A stretch of 64,000 bases of DNA. Source: an uncultured Kordiimonas sp. (GTDB lineage: Bacteria; Pseudomonadota; Alphaproteobacteria; Sphingomonadales; Kordiimonadaceae). Both the position numbers and the translations under genes were made by a program. Of this stretch, positions 18,317 through 27,137 are shown piece by piece (position 1 is the stretch's first letter; every line of letters starts with the position of its first letter). The stretch is from the NCBI GenBank assembly GCA_947500295.1, contig CANMRM010000002.1:372001-436000 (forward strand), written 5' to 3'. The notes under the pieces are model-generated. The model did not search any database. It had not been told where the DNA came from and worked only from the letters and a program-made list of their open reading frames with translations.

Positions 18317-18724
18317 TTAGCGCAACAGATCAAGTGTCAACGTCATCATACGACGGCTTGCTTCCATTGCATTGAGGTTGGACTGATAGGTCCGCTGAGC
18401 CTGACGCATGTCCATCATTTCAACCAGACCATTGACGTTCGATTGCTTCACATATCCTGCAGGGTCAGCTGCAGGATTACCCGGGTCGTATTTCTTTGTG
18501 AATTCTTTCTGGTCAAACGCGATATCGCCCGCTTTAACCACCTCAACGCCGTGCGTTCGATCAAGTTCAGACTGGAAGGTTACAATTTTGCGCCGGTACG
18601 GGTCGTCGTCCGGCGAAGAAGCGACCGAATTCTGGTTAGCTATATTTTCAGAAATAACCCTCATCCGCACCGACTGCGCCCGCAAACCGGACGCCGATGC
18701 CAACATCGCCTTTTTTAGATCCAT
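18317..18724 (-). CDS. flgC: Flagellar rod protein FlgC
   Basis: FlgC is a proximal rod subunit. The 135-residue protein has the rod N-terminal motif (ASGLRAQSVRMRVISENIANQNS) and a C-terminal flagellar basal-body helix (RTYQSNLNAMEASRRMMTLTLDLLR) of the hook/rod family. It follows flgB after 50 bp. Confidence 0.95.
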   Translation of the reverse strand: MDLKKAMLASASGLRAQSVRMRVISENIANQNSVASSPDDDPYRRKIVTFQSELDRTHGVEVVKAGDIAFDQKEFTKKYDPGNPAADPAGYVKQSNVNGLVEMMDMRQAQRTYQSNLNAMEASRRMMTLTLDLLR

Positions 18725-18774
18725 ATGACCCTCAGCACCGCGACAAAAGCCGCCTATCGTGCGCCAACCGCCTT

Positions 18775-19212
18775 CTAGCGGCCGCCACCTTTACCCAAAG
18801 CTATTTTCAATAGCCCCATGTTCTTTTTGTATAAGTTGACCACCATGCCATATTGCATCTGGTTGTCAGCTACCTTCAACATTTCCTCTTCCAGGACAAC
18901 AGTGTTGCCTGTGGGCGATTCCTCGCCGCCTTTCATCTCTTTCGCATCCGGTGAGTCCGCCATGGATCCCCCAGGTGCCATGTGGCGTGCATCAGTTGTC
19001 CTTAATTTTGTAGACGGCGCTGTGCGCATGCCTTTTTCCGAGCCTGACAGATCATCCACCAAGCTTGAAAAGTCCTGCTTTTCCAGTTCTTGCGCCTTGT
19101 AACCAGGTGTATCTGCATGGGCTACATTCTGGCTGAGAACGGACTGATTGCTGTGCAACCATTGCATTCGCTTCTTGAGTGCCGCCATCAAGGGGATCGA
19201 TGTCAGGTCCAT
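18775..19212 (-). CDS. flgB: Flagellar rod protein FlgB
   Basis: FlgB is the most proximal rod subunit. From the ATG at 19212 (the longer reading from 19278 is not favoured) the protein is 145 residues, starting MDLTSIPLMAALKKRMQWL, with the rod N-terminal motif NQSVLSQNVAHADTPGYKA and a C-terminal helix around MQYGMVVNLYKKNMGLL. It is the first gene of the leftward operon. A CtrA-like site stands about 75 bp upstream. Confidence 0.93.
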   Translation of the reverse strand: MDLTSIPLMAALKKRMQWLHSNQSVLSQNVAHADTPGYKAQELEKQDFSSLVDDLSGSEKGMRTAPSTKLRTTDARHMAPGGSMADSPDAKEMKGGEESPTGNTVVLEEEMLKVADNQMQYGMVVNLYKKNMGLLKIALGKGGGR

Positions 19213-19283
19213 GTTATTTTCTTTCACCGGGCATAGCCGGTTTTCCGGTATTCTTTTTTCGAGCGTACCATGACACAAATAAG

Positions 19284-19299
19284 GTTAACAAGTTGCAAA
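19284..19299. promoter_or_regulatory. Partial CtrA-like site in the flgB/flhX divergent region
   Basis: On the minus strand the bases read TTTGCAACTTGTTAAC, where TTAAC is perfect and the first half is TTTG rather than TTAA. The site is 73 bp from the flgB start. CtrA control of flagellar operons is known in alphaproteobacteria, so the position is sensible, but the mismatches make this a modest prediction. Confidence 0.35.
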
Positions 19300-19385
19300 C
19301 GCGGCAAATGCATTCCTAATTTTTTTTGGCGTAACATAGCCGTCGTTTGCTTGCATTTTGTTCGGAACTAGCGCTCTATTGCGCC

Positions 19386-19823
19386 ATGAACTCCGACGAC
19401 AAAAGCATTGACAAGCCGGTCAAGGCTGTTGCGATCAAAGCAGCGCAACAGGGCCATGAGCTTGACACGCCAACGCCGCCCAGGATTGTTGCCAAAGGCG
19501 AGGGAGAAGTCGCAGAACGTATTCTCGACATTGCTTTTGCCGAAGGCGTGAAGGTTCGCCAAGACAAGGATTTGACGGAACTTCTGGACGCCTTTGACGT
19601 TGATAGCCCTGTGCCCCTTGAGGCTCTTCATGCGATTTCGCTGGTGCTCGAAAGAGTGTATTCGGAGAATCAGAAACTTGCTGGAGCCAACGATGACAAC
19701 CTTGAAGAGGAAATACCGCAAGCCACGCGAAGCGCTGCCGATGCAATGGTTGACGGAGAGACCGGCGAGTTGGTTATGACTGACAAAACCAGCGATAGTT
19801 CTCAAGCGAAAGGTTCAACCTGA
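19386..19823 (+). CDS. FlhB C-terminal-domain paralogue (FlhX-like)
   Basis: The 145-residue protein has no membrane helix. Residues about 15-100 resemble the cytoplasmic C-terminal domain of FlhB (VAIKAAQQGHELDTPTPPRIVAKG, then EVAERILDIAFAEGVKVRQD and LEALHAISLVLERVYSE), but the NPTH cleavage motif is absent; the equivalent place reads DTPTPPR. This is like FlhX/YlqH-type proteins that pair with or replace FlhB-C. Its stop overlaps the fliO start as TGATG, so it is coupled to fliO. The ATG at 19386 is preferred to a TTG at 19347, though no clear ribosome site is seen for either. Confidence 0.75.
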   Translation: MNSDDKSIDKPVKAVAIKAAQQGHELDTPTPPRIVAKGEGEVAERILDIAFAEGVKVRQDKDLTELLDAFDVDSPVPLEALHAISLVLERVYSENQKLAGANDDNLEEEIPQATRSAADAMVDGETGELVMTDKTSDSSQAKGST

Positions 19824-20125
19824 TGGTGGAGGATGTTTTTGGCGCATTTGCTGCCTTGATCTTTGTGCTCGGGTTACTTGGTCTGTTCGCCTGGAGTATA
19901 CGCCGCTTTGGTTTTATGCCGGGACAACCCAAGTTTGGAAAGTCAACCAAAGAGCTCGAGATTCTCGAAAGTAAAATGATCGATGCTCGCACTAAACTGG
20001 TCGTCGCCCGTTGGCGGGGCACCGACTATCTGCTTGCTTTCGGCGCCGACGGGGTAAAACAGGTAGCAGAAAAAGAAGCGCCACCGACACCACCAGGAAT
20101 GGAGATGCCAAGTGGCCGTGACTAG
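19823..20125 (+). CDS. fliO: Flagellar biosynthesis protein FliO
   Basis: FliO is the small assembly factor for FliP. The 100-residue protein has one N-terminal membrane helix (ALIFVLGLLGLFAWSIRRFG) and a short cytoplasmic tail with the FliO-like KLVVARWRGTDYLLAFGADG. It is translationally coupled at both ends: TGATG with the gene before, and overlap or near-contact with fliP after. Confidence 0.88.
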   Translation: MVEDVFGAFAALIFVLGLLGLFAWSIRRFGFMPGQPKFGKSTKELEILESKMIDARTKLVVARWRGTDYLLAFGADGVKQVAEKEAPPTPPGMEMPSGRD

Positions 20126-20924
20126 AATGAATGTTAAAACCCCGCTACCCAGCAGGAAAACCCTCTGGAGATTAGGGCTTTTCGCCGCACCGTTGGCGAT
20201 CATTCTGATGATTTTTGGTGCAGGTGATGCGCTGGCTCAATCCATCAATCTGGATTTGGGGGATGAAGGCAATCTCTCGGGACGGGTAGTCCAGCTTATT
20301 CTGCTCATGACTGTTCTCAGCCTGGCGCCCAGTATTCTCGTTATGATGACAAGCTTTACACGCATGATCATTGTATTTTCACTTCTGAGAAGTGCGATGG
20401 GCACACAGCAGAGCCCGCCCAATATCGTTTTGATTTCGCTTTCCCTGTTTTTGACAGGCTACATTATGGCTCCAACCCTGACAGCAGCCTACAACGCAGG
20501 CGTGGAACCATTGATCAACCAGGAGATTGACGAGACGGAAGCCTTTACCCGCGCAACAGCCCCTCTAAAGGATTTTATGCTCACGCACGTACGAGAGAAG
20601 GATCTGGCACTGTTTGTCGATATGTCTGGAGGCGACAGCTCGACAGTGAACGCCGCCGACGTACCGCTTACAACGATTGTTCCCGCTTTTATGATCAGCG
20701 AAATCAGGCGCGCCTTCGAGATTGGCTTTCTGCTCTATGTGCCCTTTATCGTCATTGACATGGTGGTTGCGTCAATCCTGATGTCCATGGGCATGATGAT
20801 GCTGCCGCCCGTGATGATTGCCATGCCATTCAAATTGATTTTCTTTGTGCTGGTAGACGGCTGGAATCTGGTTGTCGGTTCCCTTGTACAGAGTTTTGGC
20901 ACGCCGCCGCCGGGCGCAGGCTAA
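20112..20924 (+). CDS. fliP: Flagellar export gate protein FliP
   Basis: FliP is the main export-gate subunit. The 270-residue protein has a signal peptide-like N-terminus, the family motifs SFTRMIIVFSLLRSAMGTQQ and PPNIVLISLSLFLTGYIMAP, and the C-terminal signatures FLLYVPFIVIDMVVASILMSMG and MMMLPPVMIAMPFKL. The GTG at 20112 overlaps fliO by 14 bp and has GGAG upstream; an ATG at 20127 is an alternative start. No fliL, fliM or fliN is present in the window. Confidence 0.94.
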   Translation: MAVTRMNVKTPLPSRKTLWRLGLFAAPLAIILMIFGAGDALAQSINLDLGDEGNLSGRVVQLILLMTVLSLAPSILVMMTSFTRMIIVFSLLRSAMGTQQSPPNIVLISLSLFLTGYIMAPTLTAAYNAGVEPLINQEIDETEAFTRATAPLKDFMLTHVREKDLALFVDMSGGDSSTVNAADVPLTTIVPAFMISEIRRAFEIGFLLYVPFIVIDMVVASILMSMGMMMLPPVMIAMPFKLIFFVLVDGWNLVVGSLVQSFGTPPPGAG

Positions 20925-20933
20925 ACGCTCTCC

Positions 20934-22001
20934 CTAACGCAAGTCTTCCAGTTTCATTCGCGCGACAAAAGGCGCCTCCAGACTGCCGAGATACAGATAA
21001 TCCCCGACTTCTTCAACGGAGGTGATCATATACACGCGGTCTCCGGCCGAGTCATGATACGCAGCCGTCACCTGTCCTTGCTCATTGAGCGCAACGACTG
21101 TCCCGCGGCGGATAGCCCCCGGTTGCATCCATGTAGGCAGTTTGGTCACAAGTTTTTTCGTAAAGGTGCTGGGGTGCATCTCATCCATTTTGGGGTTTCT
21201 GGGCGACGGCAATGCCAGCCAGAAAGTTCCCTGCCGATTTGACGACACGCCGTCCGGAAATCCGGGCAAATTATCGACAAATATATCGCTTGTTCCCGCT
21301 TTTTCCCCTTTCAACCAGTAACGGGTTATTCGGTAACAGCCCGTTTCATTCACCAGAACAAAATCCTCGTTTTGCGAGAGCGCGATGCCGTTGGCGAAGT
21401 ACAGGTTGTCAAGCAGCATATCGGTTTCGCCCGTTGACGGATCAAAAACCAGCAATCGTCCGTGAGGACGCGCTTCAACCAAATCCAAGAGATAGTCAGG
21501 CTGATTATAGGTGTCGCTGGCATCGGAGAAGTAGATCTTACCATCGGATGCGATATCAAGGTCATCTGCAAAGGCAAATGGCCTGCCACCATGCCCGGTT
21601 GAAAGAACAGATATGGTGCCGTCTTCATCTATGGACAAAAGGCCTTTCCAGGCGTCCGCAACAATCAGGTTGCCACCTGCATCGAAGTGCAGGCCAAGCG
21701 GCCGTCCGCCTTCTATCGTTGCGAATGTTTCCTGAACAACACCATCGTAGCTGAAGCGCACTATGCGACCGTCATGCAATCCACCGTAGATGCGTCCATA
21801 CCGGTCAACAGCAACATCCTCTGGTCCCTGGCTTTCCAGAACCGGGAAAACCTCAGCATTGGTCAGAACATCGTTTTCTTCGAATTCTTCAACAAACCCC
21901 CTATCCTTGGGCGGCTGCCACGAAACCGGATCTATTGGTGCCGGGCTGAACAAAAACCACAAAATCAGCAGTACTGCGCCAAGCGCGACAATTTTCTTCA
22001 T
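20934..22001 (-). CDS. SMP-30/strictosidine synthase-like beta-propeller protein
   Basis: The 355-residue protein begins with a membrane-anchor helix (about 5-21) and has a six-bladed propeller: EDVAVDRYGRIYGGLHDGRI, the LHFDAGGNLIVADAWKGLLSI blade, DLDIASDGKIYFSDASDTYN and the metal-site-like FANGIALSQNEDFVLVNET. This is the SMP-30/strictosidine synthase (adipocyte plasma-membrane protein-like) superfamily, many of which are lactonases or carboxylesterases. The substrate is unknown. It starts with AAGGGG upstream and is convergent with fliP, 10 bp away. Confidence 0.75.
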   Translation of the reverse strand: MKKIVALGAVLLILWFLFSPAPIDPVSWQPPKDRGFVEEFEENDVLTNAEVFPVLESQGPEDVAVDRYGRIYGGLHDGRIVRFSYDGVVQETFATIEGGRPLGLHFDAGGNLIVADAWKGLLSIDEDGTISVLSTGHGGRPFAFADDLDIASDGKIYFSDASDTYNQPDYLLDLVEARPHGRLLVFDPSTGETDMLLDNLYFANGIALSQNEDFVLVNETGCYRITRYWLKGEKAGTSDIFVDNLPGFPDGVSSNRQGTFWLALPSPRNPKMDEMHPSTFTKKLVTKLPTWMQPGAIRRGTVVALNEQGQVTAAYHDSAGDRVYMITSVEEVGDYLYLGSLEAPFVARMKLEDLR

Positions 22002-22172
22002 GCCGTCATCCCCTTCGGCAGCAAATGTTAGGCTTCACGGCTGCAAGATACAGAAGTCGGAACTTCAATACAATTCTTGTCAGCCAGCACGTGAAATGAC
22101 ACGCTAACAACAAACGGCACAAAGCCTGCATTGCCGATGGTCAGCCGACAATACTCAGTACAGGGAACTGAA

Positions 22173-22514
22173 ATGAAATATCTTGTAGGACTAATTTTGC
22201 TGATTGGCACACCCATGGCGACCGCTCAGCCGGACCAGGCCGCCCGATTTATCGAGTTTTCGAAACAGCTGGAGCGCATGTGTAACAATGAGTTTGTCAC
22301 GCTTGAGCAGGCACGCGCTTGCAAGACCGGCGGCACGCTCGTGTTTGGAGCCCCCAGAACAGAGGCAATGAACGACTATCTTGTCCTGCTCGATCAATGC
22401 TCGGCAACCTATCAGGACGCGGGTGCCCAGTTTGCGCCCGCTATTCCCGCAGCAGAGCTTCGCGCGGCCTGCCAGACCGGGCTGGTGTGGGCACGCAGTT
22501 TTTTGGGTTCCTGA
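22173..22514 (+). CDS. Small secreted protein of unknown function
   Basis: The 113-residue protein has a signal peptide (MKYLVGLILLIGTPMATAQ) and four mature cysteines at about residues 39, 52, 77 and 100 (CNNEF, CKTGG, CSATY, CQTGL), which could form two disulfides in the periplasm. I do not recognise the family. The ATG at 22173 has AGGGA seven bases upstream. Confidence 0.6.
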   Translation: MKYLVGLILLIGTPMATAQPDQAARFIEFSKQLERMCNNEFVTLEQARACKTGGTLVFGAPRTEAMNDYLVLLDQCSATYQDAGAQFAPAIPAAELRAACQTGLVWARSFLGS

Positions 22515-22543
22515 ATCCGTGCGGCGCGGTATGCGACCGCTCT

Positions 22544-22960
22544 CTAAACCCCTTCCGGATTGGTCTCTGGCACTGGACCAACCTGTTCCCATAGCTCAAG
22601 CTTTGTTCCTTCAGGGTCAACAATCCAGGCGAACTTGCCATAGTCATGACTTTCTCGCGGTTTGACTTCCTTAATACCTGCAGCCAACAACCGCTCCATC
22701 AAAGCATCCAGATTGCGCACCCGCAAATTGATCATGAATTCTTTGTCGGACGGCGCAAAATAGTCAGTATCTGCTTTGAAGGGACCCCAGACATTGTACC
22801 CTTCTGAATCCGGCTCATCGTGCTCGCGCATCAGGAAACTTGCCCCATAGCCATCAAAGGGGAAACCAAGAACTTCCCGATACCATTTCACCAGGGCTTC
22901 CGTGTCTTTGCTTTTAACAAAAACACCTCCAATACCTGTAACCTTACCCTCTTCCGCCAT
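22544..22960 (-). CDS. VOC-fold glyoxalase/bleomycin resistance-like protein
   Basis: The 138-residue protein shows the VOC pattern: GIGGVFVKSKDTEALVKWYREVLGF at the N-terminus, and KFAWIVDPEGTKLELWE at the C-terminus, where DPEG and the terminal Glu are typical. It may be a metal-dependent lyase, dioxygenase or antibiotic-binding protein; the family cannot be pinned down by sequence reading. The start at 22960 has a near-perfect CAGGAGG site. Confidence 0.8.
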   Translation of the reverse strand: MAEEGKVTGIGGVFVKSKDTEALVKWYREVLGFPFDGYGASFLMREHDEPDSEGYNVWGPFKADTDYFAPSDKEFMINLRVRNLDALMERLLAAGIKEVKPRESHDYGKFAWIVDPEGTKLELWEQVGPVPETNPEGV

Positions 22961-23041
22961 GTTGACCTCCTGCTTTGATCTAATGGCGTAGGGTAACATG
23001 CAGACGCCGGAATGCCCTCACCCAAACGGGTGACGCGATGT

Positions 23042-24100
23042 TCAAATCTGAATTTCCGAGGGGGTGTGATCGTCCTCATCGCTCAGCGCCATGGTTTCCA
23101 TCACATAAAACAAGCAGTCCTGTTCAATGATGGTGGTATCGAGCGTCGCCATAGAGGGAGTAACCGGCTTTTTGACCAACAGCCGACCTTGTTTTAATTC
23201 AAAAAGGCGGTCACCAATTTCGTCACCGTCATCATTAAAAACCTCTATGGGTATAGGCATATCCGGCGCTAAATCAGCCAGAAATTCTCCTGGCTCAAGC
23301 TGACTGAAATTTAGCTTATCCAGATCAGCCCTGAAGCGAACATCGGCACTGGCATCCCCAAACCCAAAACTCACACCTTGCCTCATCTTTGCGACAGCAA
23401 CCGTCTTCAGCAGGGTAACATCGTGTGGTGACACGGCATGTTTTGGAATGTGATGCAAATGCAAACAGGCATCCACAAATTCGGTGGCATGCTGGAGGGC
23501 AGCATTTTCGCCAGCCTGACCACATTCAAGTGTCACTGCCGGGCAGTGTTGAGCCATGGCCAGTGACTGCACACCCAGCGGTTGCTGGAAAAATACAACG
23601 GTACGGGCAAACAGGGTTGCAAGCTGCAAAAAGGGAGGCGAAAGGTGATTGACGCACCCATAGTGAGGATTGCTGCCGGTATTATTGTGCAGGTCAACGC
23701 TGGCAAAAAGTGGCCCTGCAGCGACGGTATCAACTACCTCACGCATCAGGCTGGCTTCTGGAGATTGTGCGGCGGGAGTTCCTGGCCAGGATCGATTATA
23801 GTCCTGTTGCTTCGGCAGCGTGCGCAGTCCACTGGCAGCCGCATCGACGTTGGCAACAAAGAGCCACATGGTGCGTGGGAGTTTTTTCCCCTGATACTTC
23901 CGCAGGATCAGCTGAACAGCCTCGAAGCCGGTCGGTTCGTTGCCGTGTTGCAGTACAGTCACAAACAGTGGTGGTGTCCGCGCGCCTTCAAGATATAGAA
24001 GTGAAGGCCCCCCCAGGACTTTGGCAGCTTCAATTGAAGTCGCATCAAGGAGACCGTCTGGCACACCGTCATAATGGCGCAGTACCGTCACAATGGCCAC
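23042..24100 (-). CDS. AstE/AspA-like M14 zinc-dependent deacylase
   Basis: The 352-residue protein has the succinylglutamate desuccinylase/aspartoacylase zinc-binding pattern: HGNEPTGFEA (His and Glu of HxxE) and, about 100 residues on, VDLHNNTG with the third ligand. A second typical part is ECGQAGENA. Family members hydrolyse N-acyl amino acids. It overlaps the end of the GCS2-like ligase gene by 13 bp and starts with GTG, so the pair is one operon; the real substrate is likely a small acylated or glutamyl compound made or used with that ligase. Confidence 0.75.
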   Translation of the reverse strand: MAIVTVLRHYDGVPDGLLDATSIEAAKVLGGPSLLYLEGARTPPLFVTVLQHGNEPTGFEAVQLILRKYQGKKLPRTMWLFVANVDAAASGLRTLPKQQDYNRSWPGTPAAQSPEASLMREVVDTVAAGPLFASVDLHNNTGSNPHYGCVNHLSPPFLQLATLFARTVVFFQQPLGVQSLAMAQHCPAVTLECGQAGENAALQHATEFVDACLHLHHIPKHAVSPHDVTLLKTVAVAKMRQGVSFGFGDASADVRFRADLDKLNFSQLEPGEFLADLAPDMPIPIEVFNDDGDEIGDRLFELKQGRLLVKKPVTPSMATLDTTIIEQDCLFYVMETMALSDEDDHTPSEIQI

Positions 24101-25506
24101 TCATGAACAGGGATAGCCGTTTCCTGACGGAGCATATAAGCCTCAAGCATTTCCGACATCCCTATTCCGTGCTTTTTGACAAAACTACGCTGCCAACTGG
24201 CGCCGTTTTGTCCCGTTTTACATCGTTGTTCAATTACGCCGAGGTAACGCTGGACATCCAGCGGGTCTACTGCGTGTTGCTTCAAACCCTCTTCCGCCAT
24301 CGGTAGAAAAACGTCGAGTATGAGGTGGTCAACCCGCCGGTTATCGATGTGGTCCCACCTGATTTTTGCGTCAAGGCCATGTTTGGCACAGTCATAAAAA
24401 TTATCCCGTGTGGTGAAAAACTGTGCCCTCTCGTGAGGGGGAGTCTCGTGTTCTGCAAGGTAGGTGACCAGTCCATAGAAGAATGCCGCATTGGCCATTG
24501 AATCAAGAACGGTTGGACCCGCAGGAACAACACGCTGTTCAATTCGATAATGCGGGCTGCCATCTTCATCCCAACCAACGAGTGGTCGGTTCCAACGCCA
24601 GATCGTGCCGTTTTGCAGCCTGAGATGAGCAAGCTTGTCTGCTGGTGTATCTTTGACCTGCGGCAATAAAACCGGATAGCGCTGACGATTTGCGACAAAC
24701 ACCTCCGACAAAAAATCCTCAATGTATCGTACGCCGAACGTAACCCGCTCCGCGTAATCCCAATCCCCAACCGATACTGCCTGTTCAAACAGGGGTATGC
24801 GGGTCTCCGCCCAGAGGTTTTTGCCAAACAGGTAGGGAGAATTAGCTGATGCAGCAACCAAGGGCGCGGAAGCCAGTTTTGACGCATTATAATAATCGGC
24901 ACCTCGACCAGCCGAAACTTTCAAATGAATCTGGAAAGAGGTAGCAGCCGCTTCCAGCATGACGTCCATATGCTTGCTATCAAGCTTGTCTTCACCTTCT
25001 ATTTCAAGCCTGATCGGACGTCCCTTGCGAAGGCGGAATACCTGCTCGTTTAGGGCTTTGTATCGGTTGCCATCCGACATGTTTTCAATGCAAAGGTCCG
25101 TATCTTGAACGGTTGGCAGAATTCCTATCATGGCCAGTCTGAGGCCAATGCTATCGGCCGCCCCAACCGCATGCCGCCACAAGTCTTCCAGGTCCGTCTG
25201 AAGCCGGGAAAGGCCGTGCCCGGTCAACTGCTCAGGGTTGCCGTTGAATTCCACATTGAAGGAAGAAAGTTCCGGAACGACCATCGAATGATCAACTGCA
25301 TCCAGAAACGCCTTGTTTTGAGCTGCAGGCCTTGCATCCTTGTCTACAAGCCACGCTTCAAGTTCAAACCCCGACGTCGCCGGACCACGAGAAAACTTAC
25401 CGTCACGTTCCCACTCTCGCAGTAGGTCCGTCTCCGACCGCATTCTTGCGACGAACTCCCTGAAGTCGTCGTCGTCAAAGCTGGATCTTTCGAGTTCTTC
25501 TCCCAT
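24088..25506 (-). CDS. GCS2-family glutamate-cysteine ligase-like protein
   Basis: The 472-residue protein belongs to the glutamate-cysteine ligase family 2/carboxylate-amine ligase group: FELEAWLVD near residue 48 is the metal-binding start, and SSFNVEFNGNP and AAATSFQIHLKV follow. Related proteins include YbdK and plant-type gamma-glutamylcysteine synthetases. No gshB is in the window. Because it sits with an AstE/AspA-like deacylase rather than a glutathione synthase, its amine substrate may not be cysteine. AGGGGGGAA precedes the ATG at 25506. Confidence 0.8.
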   Translation of the reverse strand: MGEELERSSFDDDDFREFVARMRSETDLLREWERDGKFSRGPATSGFELEAWLVDKDARPAAQNKAFLDAVDHSMVVPELSSFNVEFNGNPEQLTGHGLSRLQTDLEDLWRHAVGAADSIGLRLAMIGILPTVQDTDLCIENMSDGNRYKALNEQVFRLRKGRPIRLEIEGEDKLDSKHMDVMLEAAATSFQIHLKVSAGRGADYYNASKLASAPLVAASANSPYLFGKNLWAETRIPLFEQAVSVGDWDYAERVTFGVRYIEDFLSEVFVANRQRYPVLLPQVKDTPADKLAHLRLQNGTIWRWNRPLVGWDEDGSPHYRIEQRVVPAGPTVLDSMANAAFFYGLVTYLAEHETPPHERAQFFTTRDNFYDCAKHGLDAKIRWDHIDNRRVDHLILDVFLPMAEEGLKQHAVDPLDVQRYLGVIEQRCKTGQNGASWQRSFVKKHGIGMSEMLEAYMLRQETAIPVHEWPL

Positions 25507-25694
25507 TTCCCCCCTGTTCCGCTTTCTATCTCCATGATGAAGCTCAAGTCCGGCTTGTCAATAGTTGTGGTACAGTCATCATTTGTGCCTTGACCGTTAT
25601 CAATAAACACTTCGCTCGTTGTTGGCTCAACCAAACGTTCGCAAATGGGGCACCGCGTGATAATGTTTTCGAAGCGCGAAGACCGGAGACACGT

Positions 25695-27134
25695 ATGAAG
25701 ACCCTATGGATAACCATTGCCGCGTTCTGTTTCGTCCTGCCCAACGCCGTTTTGGCGCAACAAAGCAGTGAGCCGCCAGCACGGCCCAACATTGTGCTTA
25801 TGTATGTGGATGATCTGGGCTACGGCGATCTGGCCTCATATGGTCACCCAATTATTGAAACACCTCATATCGACCAGCTTGCCAGCGAAGGATTGAGGAT
25901 GACGGCCTTTTATGCACCGTCACCCTTGTGCTCGCCTTCGCGTGCCGCCCTGTTAACCGGCCGCACACCATACCGAACCGGGATCAAAAGCTGGATACCG
26001 CAGAATACAAACGCCTATCTGTCCGAACAGGAAGTGACGCTTGCGACCTGGTTGAAAAAGGCCGGCTATGACACGGCCATTGTCGGAAAATGGCACCTGA
26101 ACGGTGGTCTCGACCGCACTGACCAAGCCCAGCCATCCGATCACGGGTTTGATCATGCCTATGTTTTGCATGCGTTTCCGTTGCCACATCAAAACAACCC
26201 GACCAACTTCTACGCAAACGGTGAACCGCTTGGCGAAGTTAAGGGGTTTGCTGCCCAGATAGTGGTAGATGAGGCAACCCGCTGGTTGCGGGAACGCAAG
26301 GAAGACAAACCGTTTTTCCTGTATGTGCCTTTCATCGAACCGCATGCCACCATCCACAGCCCGAAAGAGTTCCTCGATAAATACAAACGATATACGAAGG
26401 GTGAACCAATACCTGTAGTGAACGGCCAACCCGACTATCCTCAAGGCCTGGAAGCGCGTGGCCCTGGCGAATACTATGCCAATGTCAGTCACCTGGACAA
26501 TCAGGTGGGGCGCCTGATGGAATACCTGGATGAAGCTGACCTTTCCGACAATACAATGGTGTTTTTTCTGAGTGACAATGGCCCGGTAACAATGGACTGG
26601 CGCGCTTGGTGGGAGGTCAACCTTTACGGCGAAACAGGCGGCTTTCGCGGCCGCAAAGCCGACCTGTATGAAGGTGGCATTCGTGTGCCAGGCATTATCC
26701 GCTATCCCGGCCATATCCCGGAAGGTACCACGTCAGATGCGCCGGTCAGCGGATATGATATTTTTCCGACAATTGCCAGCTTGCTGAACCTCGGCATGCC
26801 CAAAGACAGAGCCATCGACGGTGTTGATGTATCAGCGGCGTTTGAAGGTCGCCCTATTGAACGCAGCAAACCTTTGTTCTGGGCGTTCCCGGCGGCTGCG
26901 GGGGGACCCCATTATGTGGTTCTGGACGGCGACTGGAAGTTACTTGCGGACGCAAACGCCAACCCGATGGCGCTTTACAATCTTTCCGAGGACAGGTTTG
27001 AACTGAATGATCTCAGGCAAAGCCGACCCGGGAAAGCAGAAGAATTGCATACCATCATGATCGCCTACATAGAAGATGTCGCATCCGACCCATTACGGCC
27101 AGACTGGGCGGTAGACTGGCGCCCACAGAAATAG
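25695..27134 (+). CDS. Type I sulfatase, secreted
   Basis: The 479-residue protein has a signal peptide (ending AVLAQ) and the sulfatase core: metal-binding DD39-40 in IVLMYVDDLGYGD, and C79 in PLCSPSRAALLTGR, which matches the CxPSR motif that is oxidised to formylglycine. The C-terminal alpha/beta region includes FLSDNGP and GGIRVPGIIRYPG. Sulfatases of this type remove sulfate from algal or host polysaccharides or lipids; the substrate is unknown. No formylglycine-generating enzyme gene is nearby. The start at 25695 has GGAG at the right distance, and the gene ends 4 bp from convergent prfC. Confidence 0.88.
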   Translation: MKTLWITIAAFCFVLPNAVLAQQSSEPPARPNIVLMYVDDLGYGDLASYGHPIIETPHIDQLASEGLRMTAFYAPSPLCSPSRAALLTGRTPYRTGIKSWIPQNTNAYLSEQEVTLATWLKKAGYDTAIVGKWHLNGGLDRTDQAQPSDHGFDHAYVLHAFPLPHQNNPTNFYANGEPLGEVKGFAAQIVVDEATRWLRERKEDKPFFLYVPFIEPHATIHSPKEFLDKYKRYTKGEPIPVVNGQPDYPQGLEARGPGEYYANVSHLDNQVGRLMEYLDEADLSDNTMVFFLSDNGPVTMDWRAWWEVNLYGETGGFRGRKADLYEGGIRVPGIIRYPGHIPEGTTSDAPVSGYDIFPTIASLLNLGMPKDRAIDGVDVSAAFEGRPIERSKPLFWAFPAAAGGPHYVVLDGDWKLLADANANPMALYNLSEDRFELNDLRQSRPGKAEELHTIMIAYIEDVASDPLRPDWAVDWRPQK

Positions 27135-27137
27135 TCG

